Origin: Deltaproteobacteria bacterium RBG_13_61_14 | GTDB lineage: Bacteria > RBG-13-61-14 | Assembly: GCA_001797815.1 (NCBI GenBank) | Contig: MGQK01000016.1 | Span: 36,359 to 60,793, forward strand | DNA: 24,435 nucleotides | Reading direction: 5' to 3' | Shown here: positions 14,925-22,583 of the stretch, one piece after another | Layout of the letters: each line of letters begins with the position of its first letter | Position numbering within the stretch: the stretch's first letter is position 1 | Position numbers and translations under genes: made by a program | The notes under the pieces: model-generated | Database searches by the model: none | Seen by the model: the letters and a program-made list of their open reading frames with translations, nothing else | Told to the model about the DNA's origin: nothing

Positions 14925-16768
14925 GGTTCGAACAATTGCAGGCCCGGGCTAAAAAAGCCTGGCAAGAAGTGGTTTCCCCCCAAATCCCCCTGATCCGGAT
15001 GGGGATGGCTACCTGCGGCCGCGCCGCCGGCGGCCAGGAACTGCTCCAGGCCTTCCAGGAAGAGCTCGCCAAGAACAAAATCCAGGCCCAGTTCAGCGAA
15101 GTCGGCTGCCTGGGCCTCTGTTACGCGGAGCCGATGGCCGAGATCATTCTGCCCGGCCGGCCCGGGGTGCTCTTTGCCAAGCTCACTCCGGCCAAGATGA
15201 AAAAGATCGGAGAGGACTATCTGGTCCACGGCAAAATCGTCGGCGATTCGGCTTTGGCGGTGATGGGCCCGGCCCGGAACGGAACCCCCGCTTTCACCGA
15301 CCTGCCCATGGTCAAAGGCCAACAGCGCACGGCACTCCGCAACTGCGGGATCATTGACCCTACCAACCTCGATCATTACCTGGCCCACGACGGGTATGTC
15401 GGCCTGAAGCGGGCCTTGTCTCTGTCCCCGGACGAGGTGATCGCCGAGGTCAAGACCTCGGGTCTGCGCGGCCGCGGGGGGGCGGGTTTTCCCACCGGCC
15501 AGAAATGGGAGTTCTGCCGCAAGGCCACCGGCACACCCAAATACTTGATTTGCAATGCCGACGAAGGGGACCCGGGCGCCTTCATGGACCGCTCGGTCTT
15601 GGAGAGCGATCCGCATTCGGTCCTCGAGGGCATGGCCCTGGCCGCCTATGCCATCGGCGCTGAGCACGGCTATATTTACTGCCGGGCCGAGTATCCGCTC
15701 GCGCTGGAGCGGCTGGACCTGGCCATCCGCCAAGCCACCGAGCACAATCTGCTTGGCGACAACATTCTCGGTTCAGGGTTTAATTTACACCTCAAGATCA
15801 AGATGGGCGCCGGCGCCTTTGTCTGCGGCGAAGAGACCGCGCTCATGGCCTCGATTGAAGGAAGACGGGGCATGCCCCGGACCCGGCCGCCTTTCCCCGC
15901 CAACCAGGGTTTATTCGGCAAGCCCACCACCATCAACAACGTAGAGACACTCGCCAACCTCCCGCCCATCCTGGCCAAAGGCGGGGCCTGGTATGCCGGC
16001 TTCGGCACCGAGAAGAGCAAGGGAACCAAGACCTTTGCCTTGGCCGGCAAGGTGGACCGCACCGGCCTGATCGAGGTGCCGATGGGCATTACCCTGAAAG
16101 AAATCGTGTTTGATATTGGCGGCGGCTCGCCCATCGGCAAGAAGATCAAAGCGGTGCAGACCGGCGGGCCTTCGGGCGGATGCATTCCCGCGGAGCTCTT
16201 TGATCTGCCGGTGGACTACGAGCGGCTCGCCGCCGTGGGCTCGATCATGGGCTCGGGCGGCATGGTGGTCTTGGACGAGAACACCTGCATGGTGGACGTG
16301 GCCCGTTACTTCCTCGAATTCACCAAGAACGAGTCCTGCGGCAAGTGCGCCCCCTGCCGGCTGGGCACCCGCCAGATGCACGAAATCCTGACCGACATCT
16401 GCGCCGGCCGGGGCCGGCCCGGAGACATTGAGCTTTTGGAAGAGATCGGCGCCGCGGTTAGAAAAGGCTCGCTCTGCGCCCTGGGCGGGACCGCGCCCAA
16501 CCCGGTGCTGACCACGATCCAGCACTACCGCCACGAGTATGAACAACATATTCAGGACCAGCGCTGCTTCGCCGGCGTGTGCAAGGCGTTGATCACCTAC
16601 TCGATCAATGCCGAGACCTGCAACGGCTGCCGCGTCTGTGCCACCAACTGCCCCCAACAGGCGATCAGCGGCGAAAAGAAAAAGCCTCATGTGATTGATA
16701 CCGCACTCTGCATCAAGTGCGGCATCTGCTACGAGATGTGCAAGTTCGACGCCGTGGTCCGGCAATAG
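14921..16768 (+). CDS. nuoF: NuoF/HydB-like FMN- and NAD(H)-binding Fe-S subunit
   Basis: A 615-residue flavin-iron-sulfur subunit. Residues about 25-105 are a thioredoxin-like ferredoxin domain (Cys32; Cys63 and Cys67 in GCLGLC). The NuoF core follows, with FMN site GLRGRGGAGFPTG (181-193), YLICNADEGDPGAF (208-221) and NAD-site segment CGEETALMASIEG. The N3-type 4Fe-4S motif is SCGKCAPCRLGT with a later Cys. The C-terminus adds two 4Fe-4S ferredoxin motifs: Cys567/570/573/577 and Cys597/600/603/607. This three-part architecture is typical of HydB/HoxF-type subunits of bifurcating hydrogenases and NAD-linked formate dehydrogenases, not of complex I NuoF. The start at 14921 is fixed by the ATGA overlap with nuoE and AGGGGG just before. 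Whether the complex bifurcates electrons to ferredoxin cannot be decided from sequence alone. Confidence 0.92.
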   Translation: MRFEQLQARAKKAWQEVVSPQIPLIRMGMATCGRAAGGQELLQAFQEELAKNKIQAQFSEVGCLGLCYAEPMAEIILPGRPGVLFAKLTPAKMKKIGEDYLVHGKIVGDSALAVMGPARNGTPAFTDLPMVKGQQRTALRNCGIIDPTNLDHYLAHDGYVGLKRALSLSPDEVIAEVKTSGLRGRGGAGFPTGQKWEFCRKATGTPKYLICNADEGDPGAFMDRSVLESDPHSVLEGMALAAYAIGAEHGYIYCRAEYPLALERLDLAIRQATEHNLLGDNILGSGFNLHLKIKMGAGAFVCGEETALMASIEGRRGMPRTRPPFPANQGLFGKPTTINNVETLANLPPILAKGGAWYAGFGTEKSKGTKTFALAGKVDRTGLIEVPMGITLKEIVFDIGGGSPIGKKIKAVQTGGPSGGCIPAELFDLPVDYERLAAVGSIMGSGGMVVLDENTCMVDVARYFLEFTKNESCGKCAPCRLGTRQMHEILTDICAGRGRPGDIELLEEIGAAVRKGSLCALGGTAPNPVLTTIQHYRHEYEQHIQDQRCFAGVCKALITYSINAETCNGCRVCATNCPQQAISGEKKKPHVIDTALCIKCGICYEMCKFDAVVRQ

Positions 16769-16774
16769 CAATAG

Positions 16775-16861
16775 CCCCGGCTTTTAAGCCGGGGATGAAA
16801 GGTAGCCGCGACTGCGCTGCGGCCGCGGAAGCGGATCATAGCCACGGCCTTTAGGCCGTGG
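16775..16861. repeat. Array of palindromic hairpins between nuoF and fdhA
   Basis: Two similar units, each introduced by ATAGCC or TAGCC, form perfect hairpins: CCCCGGCTT/AAGCCGGGG (16775-16783 with 16786-16794) and CCACGGCCT/AGGCCGTGG (16842-16850 with 16853-16861). A GC-rich partial palindrome lies between them (about 16806-16828). The last hairpin ends inside the GGAGGAG ribosome-binding sequence of fdhA (16860-16866). Confidence 0.8.
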
Positions 16862-16871
16862 AGGAGAAAAG

Positions 16872-19550
16872 ATGGAAGAAATCAAATTTACGATTGACGG
16901 ACAAGAGGTAACGGCGAAGCCCGGGCAATCGGTGCTGGAAGCGACGCTTGCCGCGGGGATCTACATCCCCAACCTCTGTTACGACCCCAAGCTGGAACCC
17001 TATGGCGGTTGCCGGCTCTGCGTGGTCGAGATCGAGGGTATGCGGGGTCTCCCCACCGCCTGCACCACCAAAGTCACGCCGGGCATGAAGGTCCGCTCCG
17101 AGACGCCGGAGGTGCACCAGGTCCGCAAGATCACCATGGAACTTTTGGTGGCCGACCACCCGCTCGAATGCCTCACCTGCTCGCTTAACCAGCGCTGCGA
17201 CCTGCAAAAGGCCGCGGCCTTCCTGGGAGTGGATCAAAGCCGCCTGCGCCGGAGCGAACGCGCCCTTGCCAACGACGAGAGCAACCCCTTCTTTGTCCGC
17301 GACTTCAAGAAGTGCATCCTCTGCGCCCGCTGTGTCCGCGTCTGCTCCGAGGTCCGGGGTCTGGGCGCGATTGACATGGCCAAGCGGGGTTACGAAGCGT
17401 TCATCTCGCCCTTTGCCGGGCTGCCCATCGCGGACTCGATCTGCGAGTCCTGCGGCGAGTGCGTGGACCACTGCCCCACCGGCGCGCTCTACGTGCGGGG
17501 CGAGGCCATTCTGCCCGGAAAGGAAGTGAAGACCATCTGCCCTTACTGCGGCGTCGGCTGTCAAATGGTCCTGGGCATTCGCCAGAACCGGATCGTCAAA
17601 GTTCTGGGCGACCTCACCTACCCGGTCAACTCGGGCAGCCTCTGCGTCAAGGGCCGCTTCGGCCTGGACTTCGCCAGCTCCGAAGACCGGCTCAAGACCC
17701 CGCTGATCAAGAAGAACGGCCAGTTGGTGGAGGCCACCTGGGATGAGGCGCTGGACCTGGTGGCGAGCCGGTTCAAGGAGATCAAGAAGAAGCACGGCGG
17801 CCAGGCTATCGCCGGGCTGTGCTCGGCCAAGGCCACCAACGAGGAAAATTACCTCTTCCAGAAATTCATCCGCGCCGGGGCAGGATCACCCCATATAGAC
17901 CACTGCGCCCGGCTTTGACACAGCTCCACCGTGGCCGGTCTGGCCGCAAGTTTTGGCAGTGGGGCGATGACCAATTCCATTTCCGAGTTCGAGACCGCGG
18001 ACACCGTCTTCATCATCGGCTCGAACACCACCGAGGCCCATCCCATCATCGGGCTTAAGCTCCGGCGAGCCGCCTTGTTTCACGGCGCAAAAATCATCGT
18101 GGCCGACCCCCGCCGGATTGATATCACCCAGGTGGCCAAGCTGCACCTGCGCCAGCGCTCGGGCACCGACGTGGCGCTGATCAACGCCATGATGAACGTG
18201 ATCCTGGCCGAGGGCCTGGAGGACAAGAATTTCATCGCCGAGCGCACCGAGGGCCTGGAAGACGCGCTTCCGGCCATCAAGGAGATGACCCCGGAGCGGG
18301 CGGAGAAAATCACCGGCGTGCCGGCCGAGAACATCCGCCAGGCTGGCCGGATGTTCGCGCAAGCGGACCGCGCTTCCATCGTCTATGCCATGGGCATCAC
18401 CCAGCACTCGCACGGCACGGACAACGTGAAGGCGCTTTGCAACCTGGCCATGCTCACCGGCAACCTGGGCAAGGAAGGCGCGGGCGTGAACCCCTTGCGC
18501 GGCCAGAACAACGTGCAGGGCGCGTGCGACATGGGCGGGCTGCCGAACGTGCTTCCGGGCTACAAGCCGGTGACCGACGAGGCGGCGCGCAAAGTTTTTG
18601 AAGAGGCCTGGGGCGTAAAACTCCCGGAGAAGCCGGGGCTGACCATGATTGAAATGCTGAACGCCGCGGAAAAAGGCGAGATCAAGGCGCTCTTCATCAT
18701 GGGCGAGAACCCGGCGCTGTCCGACCCCAACCTCAACCACACCCGCCACGCCCTGGACCAATGCGAGTTCCTGGTGGTGCAGGACATCTTCCTGACCGAG
18801 ACCGCACAGTTCGCCGACGTGGTCCTGCCCGGCGCGAGTTTTGCCGAGAAGGACGGCACCTTCACCAACACCGAGCGCCGCGTCGGCCGCGTGCGCCAGG
18901 CGCTGACTCTTCCCGGCCAGGCCCGGCAGGATTGGCAGATCATCCAGGATCTCTCGAACCGTATGGGCTATGCCATGAAGTATGACAGTCCCAGGCAGAT
19001 CCTGGAAGAGATCAACCAGTTGGTGCCGCAATACGCCGGCATCACCTGGTACCGGATCGAAAAAAAGGGCATCCAATGGCCTTGCCCGGATACCTCGCAC
19101 CCGGGCACCAAGTTCCTGCATCAGGACAAGTTCACCCGGGGCAAGGGAAAGTTCCATCCCACGCCCTTCATTGAGTCAGCCGAGCTGCCGGACAAGAAGT
19201 ATCCGCTGCTCCTCACCACCGGCCGGCAGCTTTACCACTTCCACACCTCGACTATGACCGGCCGGGTGGAAGGCCTGGAAGAGCTGTGTCCGGGCGGCAG
19301 CGTGGAGATCAATCCCGAGGATGCCGCCGGCCTGGAGATCATGGACGGCGAGAAGGTGGAAGTGGCCTCGCGGCGAGGCAAGGTGGAGGCGATCGCGCTG
19401 GTCACCGAGAAAGTCCCTAAAGGCACCATCTTCATGCCCTTCCACTTCGCGGCCGCGCCGGCCAACATGCTCACCAACGACGCGCTCGACCCGACGGCCA
19501 AGATCCCGGAGCTGAAAGTGTGCGCCGCCGCGGTCCGCAAAGTGGCCTGA
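16872..19550 (+). CDS. fdhA: Selenocysteine-containing formate dehydrogenase alpha subunit (UGA-recoded)
   Basis: An 892-residue Mo/W-bis-pterin formate dehydrogenase read through an in-frame TGA (17916-17918). Codon 349 is predicted to be selenocysteine: the context is HCARL-U-HSSTVAGL, exactly where FdhA proteins have the metal-coordinating Cys or Sec. Sequence on both sides of the TGA is in the same frame and continuous with the family. Cofactor sites in order are [2Fe-2S] Cys36/47/50/64; the His96/Cys100/103/109 cluster; ferredoxin clusters Cys148/151/154/158 and Cys191/194/197/201; the [4Fe-4S] of the catalytic domain Cys223/226/230/258; then Sec349; then pterin domains with ENPALSDPN, DVVLPGASFAEKDGTFTNTERR and a C-terminal molybdopterin dinucleotide-binding domain (LLLTTGRQLYHFHT). 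It oxidises formate to CO2 and feeds NuoF/NuoE. GGAGGAG precedes the ATG. SelA, SelB, SelC and SelD must be encoded elsewhere. Confidence 0.95.
17916..17950 (+). promoter_or_regulatory. Selenocysteine TGA codon and bSECIS-like hairpin
   Basis: TGA at 17916-17918 is followed after exactly 18 nt by a GGTCT apical loop (17937-17941). The loop closes a GTGGCC/GGCCGC stem (17931-17936 with 17942-17947, one G-U pair). The loop sequence and its distance from the TGA match my recollection of the E. coli fdhF SECIS, and the encoded VAGL is the same. This element would recruit SelB with Sec-tRNA. Confidence 0.85.
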
Positions 19551-19570
19551 GCTTCAAGCGGGAAAGAACC

Positions 19571-19598
19571 AGGGGCGGAATTCCAACCCGCCCCTTTT
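19571..19598 (+). terminator. Rho-independent terminator after fdhA
   Basis: AGGGGCGG (19571-19578) pairs with CCGCCCCT (19588-19595) around a 9-nt loop, and the pairing strand runs into TTTT. It lies about 20 nt after the fdhA stop and separates the dehydrogenase operon from the following pair of genes. Confidence 0.75.
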
Positions 19599-19760
19599 AA
19601 TTCGAGCCTGTCTTCCTAAAAAAGGCCCGGGCCGGGTTTAAGGGATTATGGCTGAACCTCCTTGCAGGGTGTTAAAACGGCACGATTTGCCTTGCTTACC
19701 CGCGAGGTTAATCGCGATTCCGGGATTGTCAATAGCCGCGTTTTCTGCCGCGCTGAATCC

Positions 19761-19789
19761 TTGCCTTTCCGTTCTCGGGTATTTAAAAT
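19761..19789 (+). promoter_or_regulatory. Putative promoter for the membrane Fe-S gene pair
   Basis: TTGCCT (19761-19766), a 17-nt spacer and TAAAAT (19784-19789) give a good sigma70-type match. It lies in the 377-bp gap between fdhA and the next gene (19551-19927). The rest of that gap after the terminator contains no gene I can support. Confidence 0.45.
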
Positions 19790-19927
19790 GAGCCCAGGCG
19801 GGAAAAGAGGGGATTTGACCGAATCCAGGCGCCGGGAACGGGAGAAGGAATTGAAGAGAAAAGCTTCGACCTCGTCTACCTCGAACTTTTCCTGAAATCG
19901 GTCCACCCCTTGGGGAGCAGAAAAACC

Positions 19928-20563
19928 ATGTCCGGCAAAAAATCCTGGATCCTTTTTATCGCTTCTTGCTTGGCCACGGTTCTGGCCGGATGGTGGGCCA
20001 TGCGGCTGGTGCAGACGTCGGAGTGCGTCCATTTCAACGTCAATTTTCCAACTCAAGGCAACGAGAAAGTGCTGAGCCGCGAAGAACTAGGCGGACCTTG
20101 GACCCGATTGCCCGCGGAAAAATGGACCGGTTATCCCCCCGGAGGCCACATGGTCTGGGGACGGGAGGGCGAAGTGCGGGTGGACATCGGCCGGCAGGGA
20201 TTTCTCAAGCGAATCCTGCAGCCGTGGGACGTTACCATCGGCACCCACTGGCTCCGCAACGTGGGTGTCGCGCCACGAAAAATCGGGCTCGAACTGGACA
20301 TGTGCGGCATGCCCGTGGCCTGGGATACCTTTGAGCGGGAATGGGACAAAAACCGCCATGCTTCCACCCGGGAGATCCCGCCCGGCAAAACCTTCAACAT
20401 GGATTGGCACTTTCGGATCCCGGTCGAGAGACGGAACCGGAATCAGGTTTGCCAGGGCGGATTGAAGATATTCGACGCGGGCACGGACCGATTGCTCACC
20501 TTTTTACCGATCACCCTGCTCAACTCTCGGGTTCAGCCGAGTACTTCTGGAGCAGTGAACTGA
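19928..20563 (+). CDS. Membrane-anchored extracytoplasmic protein of unknown function
   Basis: A 211-residue protein with a short basic N-terminus (MSGKKSW) and a single hydrophobic helix at about 7-26. This acts as an uncleaved anchor or signal and leaves about 180 residues outside the cytoplasm. I do not recognise the family. The soluble part is predicted to be beta-rich (VTIGTHWLRNVGVAPRKIGLELDMCG, PPGKTFNMDWHFRIPV) and has three isolated cysteines, in SECVHF, DMCGM and QVCQGG, but no CxxCH haem or clustered Fe-S motif. The ATG at 19928 is chosen for the GGGGAG (19912-19917) 10 nt upstream and for the position of the hydrophobic segment. Its TGA overlaps the ATG of the NapH-like gene by one base (TGATG), so the two are probably made together. 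A role as the periplasmic partner of that Fe-S protein is inference. Confidence 0.75.
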   Translation: MSGKKSWILFIASCLATVLAGWWAMRLVQTSECVHFNVNFPTQGNEKVLSREELGGPWTRLPAEKWTGYPPGGHMVWGREGEVRVDIGRQGFLKRILQPWDVTIGTHWLRNVGVAPRKIGLELDMCGMPVAWDTFEREWDKNRHASTREIPPGKTFNMDWHFRIPVERRNRNQVCQGGLKIFDAGTDRLLTFLPITLLNSRVQPSTSGAVN

Positions 20564-21420
20564 TGCGCCGCCATCTCGTCAAGAGGTTTGTTTTTTTCCT
20601 GGCCGGCCTGGTCCTCTTTTATGCGCCGTTTGCCCTGCTGACCCGGCTGCTGATCCATCTCACGCATAGTCCGCTGGCGGCCGACGCCCATCGGATTTGC
20701 CTTCGGATGCCCATTGAATGGATCGCCCAGCCGTGGATGTATCGGACCCTGTGGGACCAGCCGCTTTATCTCATCGTCCTGGTTGCGCTGCCCGGCCTGG
20801 CATTCGTTCTGGGCCCCCTGTTTTGCGGATGGATGTGTCCTCCCGGCATGTTTACCGAGTATCTCAGCCGCTTGCTTCCCGCCCGGTGGCAAATCCGCCT
20901 CTCCGGCAAAATCAACCCGTCTCCGATTCGTTACGGGGTCCTGGCGGGCATGGTGATCGCTCTCTTTTTCAACGCCCGTCTGAGCTGCGCCTTTTGCAAT
21001 TTTTCCATGATGCAGGGCCTGGTCAATGCCGGGTTCGGCGATTTTCAGGGGTTGCGCCATTGGTGGTCTTTTTCCATCCTGACCTTGGGTTTGTGGCTTT
21101 TCGTCCTGGGACTTTTCACCAGGGGCGGCCGCGGCTGGTGCAATTTGCTTTGCCCGGCCGGCGCGCTCATGGGGCTTTTTCATTCGCTCGGGCAAAAATC
21201 AAGAATCGGGTGGGCGGTGCGAATAAACTCTTCGGCTTGCCAAGCCTGCGGCACTTGCGCCTCGGTTTGTCCGGCCGGGGCAGTATCCCAAGCGAGCGAG
21301 ACGAAAATCAATTACCACGCCTGCAACGCTTGTCTGGACTGCGTGCAGGCCTGTCCGCAAAACGCCATTTTTTACCGGCGGACGCTGGAGAACCCGATAA
21401 CCGGCCCGGAGCCGAGGTAA
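20563..21420 (+). CDS. NapH-like polytopic membrane protein with two 4Fe-4S clusters
   Basis: A 285-residue protein. Transmembrane segments are visible at about 8-30, 66-90, 125-145 and 165-190. Two CxxxCP loops, CGWMCPPG and CNLLCPAG, follow membrane helices, as in NapH, NosR, CcoG and YccM proteins. The C-terminal about 60 residues hold two ferredoxin motifs, CQACGTCASVCP and CNACLDCVQACP, expected to bind two [4Fe-4S] clusters. Family members move electrons between the quinone pool and partner redox proteins across the membrane. Here the 211-residue upstream gene overlaps it by one base, and the formate dehydrogenase operon lies just upstream behind a terminator. The start at 20563 is set by the TGATG overlap. 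The exact partner and electron donor are unknown. No nitrate- or nitrous-oxide-reductase genes are in the window. Confidence 0.85.
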   Translation: MRRHLVKRFVFFLAGLVLFYAPFALLTRLLIHLTHSPLAADAHRICLRMPIEWIAQPWMYRTLWDQPLYLIVLVALPGLAFVLGPLFCGWMCPPGMFTEYLSRLLPARWQIRLSGKINPSPIRYGVLAGMVIALFFNARLSCAFCNFSMMQGLVNAGFGDFQGLRHWWSFSILTLGLWLFVLGLFTRGGRGWCNLLCPAGALMGLFHSLGQKSRIGWAVRINSSACQACGTCASVCPAGAVSQASETKINYHACNACLDCVQACPQNAIFYRRTLENPITGPEPR

Positions 21421-21433
21421 TGTCAAGAATTTT

Positions 21434-21592
21434 GTGTCCACAATAAAATAGGGGACACTCCTTGTTTGTGGTTTTTCTAATTTAACACTAATTTCACGTC
21501 GGTCATATAGTATTACCCAAGGGTGCCACTGGCTAAGCCCGGAGGGCTTGCCAGTGCATAGGCAATCCCTTCGGGATTGGCCCGTGGCACCC
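21434..21592. repeat. Intergenic hairpin cluster including a double-hairpin cruciform repeat
   Basis: GTGTCC (21434-21439) pairs with GGACAC (21453-21458). A larger structure at 21521-21592 is bounded by GGGTGCCAC and GTGGCACCC (21521-21529, 21584-21592). It contains two inner hairpins: ACTGGC-AAGCCC / GGGCTT-GCCAGT (21528-21555) and CAATCCC/GGGATTG (21563-21579). Outside it, TAATTTCACGTC near 21490 and GACGTAAAATTGG near 21611 form a weaker inverted pair. The 21421-21633 gap has no gene that I can support. Confidence 0.75.
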
Positions 21593-21633
21593 GATCATTA
21601 CTCTACTTTTGACGTAAAATTGGTATTACCGCT

Positions 21634-22149
21634 TCATCTTTTTCTTGGTCTTTTAACTCCTAAGGCTTTCGCGATCTGCTCGAATCCTCGTTCGCCCTGA
21701 TAAGGAGCAAGTTCTTCTTTCATCCCCCTTAAAATCACCTTATGCCAACTGGAGGATGTATCAAGATGACGACGGATGAAGGAAGCGGGCAGAGTATAAA
21801 ATTCCGGCGCCTTCTCGCCCGTTCGACCATCACGACCCCGATAAAATTGTCCAATGTTCAGAAAAACCGCGATCACAAAATCAAATGCGCTGATACTGGC
21901 TTCCTTAATTGGGAATCCCCGACTGCTGTCTGTGGCATACCTGCTTTTCACCTGAACTCGAACTTGAGCCTTTTGACCCGGACGAGGACGGTGGCGAGGA
22001 TCGGAATGAATGCAAATGAGGTCATACCCTTCATTGTTCGGAGGAGCTTTATAAGTCAAAATATTCCTGCGCATCAAATAGCCTTGCACCAGATGTTCCG
22101 CTCCTGCAGAAACTACGGGAAGCCGTAACCAAGTCTGTTCATCGGCCAT
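21634..22149 (-). CDS. Hypothetical protein, possible PD-(D/E)XK-like nuclease fold
   Basis: A 171-residue soluble protein. The N-terminal half has the layout of small restriction-endonuclease-like folds: GAEHLVQGYLMRRN helix (Glu18), then GYDLICI (Asp43), then a strand ending in VRVQVKSR (Gln66-Val-Lys68) after a 22-residue spacing. This corresponds to E...D...(E/Q)xK. I cannot assign the family with certainty; DUF4365-type proteins look similar. AGGAG (22157-22161) lies 7 nt before the ATG. It begins 21 bp after the nucleotidyltransferase gene stop on the same strand, so the two are likely one transcript. It does not resemble HEPN, the usual partner of such nucleotidyltransferases: there is no Rx4-6H motif. 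Nuclease activity is inference. Confidence 0.7.
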   Translation of the reverse strand: MADEQTWLRLPVVSAGAEHLVQGYLMRRNILTYKAPPNNEGYDLICIHSDPRHRPRPGQKAQVRVQVKSRYATDSSRGFPIKEASISAFDFVIAVFLNIGQFYRGRDGRTGEKAPEFYTLPASFIRRHLDTSSSWHKVILRGMKEELAPYQGERGFEQIAKALGVKRPRKR

Positions 22150-22170
22150 CTCGGAACTCCTCTTGTTTAT

Positions 22171-22509
22171 TCAACAAAGAATCCCTTCCCGCCGGGCATT
22201 GATGTAAAGAGGTTCCCAGCGCCTATTCTCAAAATTGTCGGAGGAAACCACAATAGCTGATACTATCACACCGTATTGATCCAACATCTCATAAGCTAGG
22301 TCCAGAACTCGCCCTTCCAAGACCTCGCTGAACTGGTCCACCACCACCAGAAAATCAAAATCCGAATCCGCTTCCGCCTCGCCCCGCGCCCGGGAACCGT
22401 AGAGGATCACCTGCTCGATTCGATCCCCCAGTTGCTCCCGGAGCCGTTGGGCAAACTCGCGGGAGATATTCTCCGATCGAACGTCGTTGTTGGCATCAAA
22501 GTTATTCAT
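22171..22509 (-). CDS. Small nucleotidyltransferase (MNT/MntA-type)
   Basis: A 112-residue minimal nucleotidyltransferase. The polymerase-beta-fold signature is intact: YGSRARGEAEADSDFD with Gly38-Ser39 and the metal-binding Asp50/Asp52. It is followed by FLVVVD and the subfamily's GVIVSAIVVS strand and C-terminal EPLYINARREGIL. Members such as MntA act as antitoxins that AMPylate a HEPN toxin encoded next door. Here no HEPN gene is adjacent; the downstream partner is the putative nuclease-fold gene 21 bp away. There is no clear Shine-Dalgarno at 22509, and a TAAAAT box (22517-22522 on the minus strand) only 7 nt upstream suggests a leaderless or near-leaderless transcript, or a slightly later start. 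Function as an antitoxin is inferred from the family. Confidence 0.88.
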   Translation of the reverse strand: MNNFDANNDVRSENISREFAQRLREQLGDRIEQVILYGSRARGEAEADSDFDFLVVVDQFSEVLEGRVLDLAYEMLDQYGVIVSAIVVSSDNFENRRWEPLYINARREGILC

Positions 22510-22583
22510 TCGGTCTATTTTAGCACATTCGAATCATGCCCGCGCAAGTTTATAATATTTTTCGAGGTGATAGGGTTAGATCG

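Noticed and set aside
17916-17931. fdhA as two separate genes (break at TGA, restart at GTG 17931) or as a pseudogene
   Set aside because: The frame is unchanged across the TGA, the TGA sits at the known Sec/Cys position, the GTG has no ribosome-binding site, and a SECIS-like hairpin follows.
14400-19550. Complex I (nuo) operon
   Set aside because: Only NuoE- and NuoF-like subunits are present, and the third gene is a formate dehydrogenase with the molybdopterin site, so this is a soluble formate dehydrogenase.
19662-19895. 77-codon plus-strand ORF between fdhA and the membrane Fe-S pair
   Set aside because: No ribosome-binding site, low-complexity Arg/Lys/Ser-rich tail, and a better explanation of the region as promoter and leader.
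21634-22149. HEPN toxin partner for the nucleotidyltransferase
   Set aside because: No Rx4-6H motif and not an all-helical small protein; the strand pattern ending in VQVKSR points to another fold.
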